From a virus, in the IMG/VR virus record IMGVR_UViG_3300037502_004045, positions 1 through 43,493 of that record: a DNA stretch of 43,493 nucleotides; one strand, given 5' to 3'. Positions 40,200 through 43,493 of the stretch are shown here, in pieces. The position numbers and the translations under genes are program-made. The stretch's first letter is position 1. Each line of letters begins with the position of its first letter. A model generated the notes under the pieces. The model saw only the letters and a list, made by a program, of their open reading frames with translations. It was not told the origin of the DNA and made no database searches.

Positions 40200-41282
40200 A
40201 TGAAGAAGATTAAGCAGGATAGGCAGAGGATATTATCAATAATCACAATCTTTTTTGTGATTATATTAATTTTATCCTTTGGATTGACCAAGATAGATAA
40301 TAGTATTGAAGATATTAAAGAAGATTTAGTTAAATTAGGAGATAAAACTCAAAACCAATTGATTTCTAAGACAGTTTTAGAGCAATCTAAAAGGACTGCT
40401 AAAGCATTAAGGCAAGGCTTTAGATACTTTTTTCAGACTCATCCTAACTTAGATATTAGAAGAACAGATGGGCAAGGAAGGGTTATTTATCGTAACCTTA
40501 AAGGGGAGAAGTTATCCTTTAATCAACAGGTAATGGAGCTTAAAGCAAGGCATGATTTCTTTTATGATATTTATAATAAAGAAGGTAAGTTACTTCTTAA
40601 AAGAGCAAGACCTATTTGGAATAGAGAGGTAATTAAACAAGCCTTAGAAACCTCTTCAATTATGGGAATGAAGCTGTATGGTCCTACAGGAGATCCAATA
40701 ATCTTAGACCCCTATACAGGGGAGTTACTTCTTGATAATTCAAAAGATTGTGCCACAGTACCAGAGGTAGTTAAATTTGCTGCTGATGGTACTTTTTTAT
40801 TTAGAGATATTAACCTTGATTATAAGCATCCTAATGCAGGATATCCTGAGGCAGTTAAATGGATAGTTGATAATAAGATGACTTGGCGTAGAGATGGAAT
40901 ACAGATCTATTACTTTGGTGTGAAAGATCAAGCAATTCCTCTTGAAGATGTCAAAAATAATCAGAGTATGAACTTTAATAAATATCCCTTAGGTAATTAT
41001 AATAGGGAATTTCAATATCAATTTGTAGTTCCATCAGAAACTTTAGGATTACAAGGGACAGATATGCAATTGGTGATTATTTTAGGAGCACAAGAAGCTG
41101 AAATAACAAGCCCCTATCAAGAGGTTAGAGAACTATATCATCAAATTCAAAAGGGAGTTACTAATTTAGAGAGGTTAGCAATCTGGTTGCCAAGGGCAAT
41201 TACAGTTATCAGTATGCTTATAGCTACTTTAGCAACCTTTGGATTGCGTAATCTCTATCTTTATGTTTTACAAAAGGAGTGA
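40200..41282 (+). CDS. membrane protein with large extracytoplasmic domain, unknown role (360 aa)
   Basis: One hydrophobic span near the N-terminus ('IITIFFVIILILSFGL', residues about 15-30) and one near the C-terminus ('AITVISMLIATLATFGL'), with about 290 residues between them, presumably outside the membrane. The middle has a 'GQGRVIYRNLKGEK' and a 'YNKEGKLLLKRARP' segment, like sensory Cache-type domains, but no signalling output domain is attached. I do not recognise the family. It overlaps the next gene by 4 bases and lies just before the lysis genes, so it may act in release or sense the envelope. GAGGAGTGGAG precedes the ATG. Confidence 0.65.
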   Translation: MKKIKQDRQRILSIITIFFVIILILSFGLTKIDNSIEDIKEDLVKLGDKTQNQLISKTVLEQSKRTAKALRQGFRYFFQTHPNLDIRRTDGQGRVIYRNLKGEKLSFNQQVMELKARHDFFYDIYNKEGKLLLKRARPIWNREVIKQALETSSIMGMKLYGPTGDPIILDPYTGELLLDNSKDCATVPEVVKFAADGTFLFRDINLDYKHPNAGYPEAVKWIVDNKMTWRRDGIQIYYFGVKDQAIPLEDVKNNQSMNFNKYPLGNYNREFQYQFVVPSETLGLQGTDMQLVIILGAQEAEITSPYQEVRELYHQIQKGVTNLERLAIWLPRAITVISMLIATLATFGLRNLYLYVLQKE

Positions 41283-41287
41283 TAGTC

Positions 41288-41602
41288 ATGGAGGTAATTG
41301 CAGAATTAACGGTATTTCATCTGATTTTAGTCTCTTATACTGGAGCCTTAATTGGAGAGCTGACTAGGTCTGTTGAATGTAGTGAACCTATTAGTCTAGT
41401 TATCTTTTTAGCAGAGTTATTGGCCAGTGGTTTTTTAGGAATTATGATCGCTTTAGCTTTAGAGTCTACTATTTTAAAGGATAAACCTATTGGAGTATTA
41501 GCAGCTTCAGGGATTTTTGGATATTTAGATAGAAAGACCTGTATCTCTATAGTCAATAACTTAGCTTTTATTAAGATAGATAATAAGAACAATTTAAAAT
41601 AA
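41288..41602 (+). CDS. holin-like membrane protein (LydA-like, 104 aa)
   Basis: Three hydrophobic segments ('LTVFHLILVSYTGALIG', 'ISLVIFLAELLASGFLGIMI', 'IGVLAASGIFGYL') and a small polar C-terminus, in the pattern of LydA-type holins. ATG 41288 fits AAAAGGAG spacing better than a GTG at 41279 that overlaps the previous stop. It lies directly before the amidase gene. A second holin-type gene follows the amidase, so one may be an antiholin. Confidence 0.6.
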   Translation: MEVIAELTVFHLILVSYTGALIGELTRSVECSEPISLVIFLAELLASGFLGIMIALALESTILKDKPIGVLAASGIFGYLDRKTCISIVNNLAFIKIDNKNNLK

Positions 41603-41615
41603 AGGAGGTAATAAA

Positions 41616-42146
41616 ATGAAAGTAATCTGTATCGATCCAGGTCATGGAGGTAAGGACCCAGGAGCAATCAGTCTTAGTAATAAGAGAGAAAAAGATTTTG
41701 CTTTAGACGTAGCTTTACGTTTAGATAAGTTATTAAATCAAGGTGGATTCCGTTCAGCCTTGACAAGATATAAGGATAAATATATTAAATTGGCTGAGCG
41801 TGCTCAGCTGGCCAATCTTATTGGGGCTGATCTCTTTATTTCAATCCATTTTAACGCAGCAGGCTCCAAAGAAGCCCAAGGAACAGAAGTCTTGCACTAT
41901 CCATCTAAAACTTCTCAAAGGTTTGCCCAGCTAATCAATAATGAAGTTAAAGGATTAGGAAGAAAGGATAGAGGGGTTAAGGCTAGAGCTAATTTAGTGG
42001 TCTTAAACTCTACTAACATGACTGCTTGTTTGGTAGAAGGCGGTTTTTTAACCAATGCAGCAGAGGAAAAATTAATAAATTCACCAAACTTTCGTCAGCA
42101 ATTAGCAGCAGCTATCTTTAAGGGGATTAAAGAATACTTTAAATAA
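41616..42146 (+). CDS. N-acetylmuramoyl-L-alanine amidase, endolysin (176 aa)
   Basis: Single Amidase_3 catalytic domain: 'IDPGHGGKDPGA' with zinc ligand His10, Glu25, His78 in 'SIHFNA' and catalytic Glu141 in 'LVEGGFLTN'. It cleaves the amide bond between muramic acid and the peptide stem. No signal peptide and no cell-wall-binding domain, so it depends on a holin for export, and the small single-domain form is common in phages of bacteria with an outer membrane. AAAGGAGGTAATAAA precedes the ATG. Confidence 0.92.
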   Translation: MKVICIDPGHGGKDPGAISLSNKREKDFALDVALRLDKLLNQGGFRSALTRYKDKYIKLAERAQLANLIGADLFISIHFNAAGSKEAQGTEVLHYPSKTSQRFAQLINNEVKGLGRKDRGVKARANLVVLNSTNMTACLVEGGFLTNAAEEKLINSPNFRQQLAAAIFKGIKEYFK

Positions 42147-42168
42147 TCTATAGAAAGGAGTGATTTTA

Positions 42169-42600
42169 ATGTGGAGTCAGATTATGAATTTAGTCTCTAC
42201 TACTATTAAACCAATTGGTGAGATAATCGATAATCTCAATACCTCTGAAGAAGAAAAATTAGCAGCTAAAAGGGCAATGGAGCAAATTCAAAACCAATTA
42301 ACTACAAAGATGATCGATCTTCAACAAAAGGAGCTGGAGGCCAAAAAAGAGGTTGTAGTAGCAGAAGCTAAGAGTGAACACTTCTTAACAAGTGCCTGGA
42401 GACCAATTACTGCTTTGGTCTTTACCTTTATTATTGCTAATAATTATATTATAGCTCCCTATACTGAAGCCTTATTTGATGTTAAGGTTATGTTTGAGAT
42501 CCCACCACAGATGTGGAATCTGTTAAAGATCATGATTGGTGGTTATGTCTTAAGTAGAGGAGTAGAAAAGACAGCTAGTCAAATGAAAAAAGAGAGATAA
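42169..42600 (+). CDS. holin of the 3TM type (143 aa)
   Basis: An N-terminal amphipathic coiled part with 'EEEKLAAKRAMEQIQNQL', then 'FLTSAWRPITALVFTFIIAN' and a C-terminal span with 'MWNLLKIMIGGYVLSRGVE', the signature of Holin_3TMs proteins (Trp-Arg-Pro before the first span and Gly-Gly-Tyr near the end). ATG 42169 has AAAGGAG at the right distance; an in-frame GTG at 42160 is less likely. It closes the right-hand operon. Confidence 0.8.
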   Translation: MWSQIMNLVSTTIKPIGEIIDNLNTSEEEKLAAKRAMEQIQNQLTTKMIDLQQKELEAKKEVVVAEAKSEHFLTSAWRPITALVFTFIIANNYIIAPYTEALFDVKVMFEIPPQMWNLLKIMIGGYVLSRGVEKTASQMKKER

Positions 42601-42802
42601 TTCTTTAACTCTACGAATTAAAGTACAGAATAATGCTGGTGATAGCTATAAGTATACAGGGTTAAAGAAGGTAGTTAATATAGGAATATATTGCCAGACT
42701 ACAAACTTCTTATAGCTATTACTCAAAATTAATCCATCTTCATTTATCATAAGTCTTATGTTATGATTAAACTATCACTGTAACAAAGGAGGTTTATCTA
42801 AG
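42601..42802. other. non-coding stretch between the lysis genes and the pseudogene
   Basis: About 200 nt. I see no clear terminator or promoter, and no RNA gene. Confidence 0.5.
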
Positions 42803-43075
42803 ATGTGCCGTTTAAACCCACAGGTGGACTTTCCTTCAAGAAATTATTTGGTAGTGAAGAGAATAAAGATATCTTAATCTCTTTTATTAATTCAGTCTTA
42901 GATCAAGATGAGCAAATTAAGGATTTAATCTTAAAGAATCCTTATAATTCTAAGAACTTTAAAAATGATAAACTCTCAATTCTTGATGTCAAAGCTGTCG
43001 ATGAAAAGGGAATTTGGTATAAATATAGAGATGCAGATTACAGACCAAGATTATTATGATAAAAGAGTAATGTAG
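42803..43075 (+). pseudogene. Rpn/PD-(D/E)XK transposase-family gene, truncated and frameshifted
   Basis: The start of a common Firmicute family can be read in three frames: 'MCRLNPQVDF' from ATG 42803 (AAAGGAGG upstream), then 'FKKLFGSEENKDILISFINS' and 'DKLSILDVKAVDEKG' in a second, then 'NIEMQITDQDYYDKRVM' and a stop at 43073-43075 in a third. Intact members are about 250-300 residues. Only the N-terminal third, including the Asp and Glu-x-Met-Gln of the nuclease core, remains. A relic of a mobile element at the boundary of the tail operon. Confidence 0.8.
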
Positions 43076-43162
43076 GAAATTTAATCAAGAAAAAATACCT
43101 ATACAGGTCACCTTTACTATTATAAATAAAATTATATAAGTCAATTTTAAGAGAGTTTATCT

Positions 43163-43493
43163 CTACAGTGATAAACTCCGAGCTGAGCTGTCCTCGGGTC
43201 TAGCATGAGAATAGCGATTAGTAGTAGCAATTGAAGAATGTCCAAGGGTGTCTCGCACCACATGAGGAGCTACCCCCTTATCTAGTGCATGGGAGGCATG
43301 GGCATGGCGTAACCAATGGGGACTAACTTCCTTATCAATTCCAGCTTTTTTAGCAACCTTTTTTATAATTCGATATGCTGCCGAAGGGTCAAGGTGTCCG
43401 CCCTTTTGACTCTCAAAGATTGGATCGTCTTGATTAGCCTCCTTTTTAAGTTTGATTAATTCTTCCCAAGTCTTTGGACTAAGAAAGACTGTC
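43163..43493 (-). CDS. tyrosine recombinase, C-terminal part only
   Basis: Runs off the right edge; about 109 residues are visible. It contains the conserved 'HWLRHAHASHALDKGV' (HxxR motif), 'LGHSSIATTNRYSHAR' with the second His and the catalytic Tyr, so the active-site end is intact. Family of phage integrases and Xer-type resolvases. It may integrate the element or resolve plasmid dimers. A hairpin with 9-bp arms lies over the stop codon and could end transcription (43151-43179). 43076-43162 holds no gene; an attachment site is possible there but not visible. Confidence 0.88.
   Translation of the reverse strand, partial: TVFLSPKTWEELIKLKKEANQDDPIFESQKGGHLDPSAAYRIIKKVAKKAGIDKEVSPHWLRHAHASHALDKGVAPHVVRDTLGHSSIATTNRYSHARPEDSSARSLSL

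Noticed and set aside
19463-42600. An extracellular contractile injection system (PVC/Afp or T6SS type)
   Set aside because: No AAA+ ATPase of the eCIS type, no TssM/TssJ-like or ClpV gene, and a full holin-amidase set is present. The gene order is that of a small myophage tail.

Overview
The window is an AT-rich segment of a low-GC Firmicute-like genome. The evidence is strong AAGGAGG-type ribosome binding sites, TTGACA/TATAAT promoters and frequent TTG/GTG starts. I cannot name the species. Lipoproteins and a lipase-bearing spike are compatible with, but do not prove, a two-membrane Firmicute such as the Halanaerobiales. The gene content is that of a plasmid-like prophage or phage-derived plasmid, not ordinary chromosome.

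Layout. (1) 1-11366, minus strand: a CI-controlled arm reading leftwards. It holds a Cro-like regulator, a DnaD-like replication protein, a DnaC-like helicase loader, a small DUF2292-like protein, an ArpU/sigma-region-4-like regulator, two tiny membrane proteins, and then a long-tail (siphovirus-type) module: tail terminator, tail tube, frameshifted chaperone G/GT, a 1548-residue tape measure and a hub-like protein that runs off the left edge. (2) 11.4-19.2 kb: a maintenance core with a LexA/CI-type repressor, two lipoproteins sharing one signal-peptide cassette, two type I toxin-antitoxin-like loci, a plasmid-type Rep gene with a counter-transcribed RNA, and a ParM-ParR-like segregation operon behind centromere-like iterons. 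(3) 19.4-42.6 kb, plus strand: a contractile-tail module with tail terminator, sheath, tube, chaperone, tape measure, Dit-like protein, plug, hub, a spike fused to a class 3 lipase, two parallel baseplate-J/gpI/fibre cassettes, gp25, a PKD-repeat protein, a membrane protein, two holin-type proteins and an amidase. (4) 42.8-43.5 kb: a broken Rpn/PD-(D/E)XK transposase-family gene and the 3' end of a tyrosine recombinase.

No terminase, portal, protease or capsid gene is visible. Both tail modules begin with a tail-terminator-like gene. In the left module the place where head genes normally sit, 8335-8793, holds only two small ORFs. My reading is a plasmid-like element encoding two headless phage tails (an F-type-like and an R-type-like tailocin), or a phage-plasmid whose head genes lie outside the window. 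The contractile module carries a lipase on its spike, two ankyrin-repeat envelope proteins and a decayed lipoprotein gene between structural genes. An effector plus self-protection (immunity) arrangement is a testable hypothesis. RecA-dependent cleavage of the CI-type repressor would be expected to induce the left arm. What controls the right arm is not clear from the sequence.
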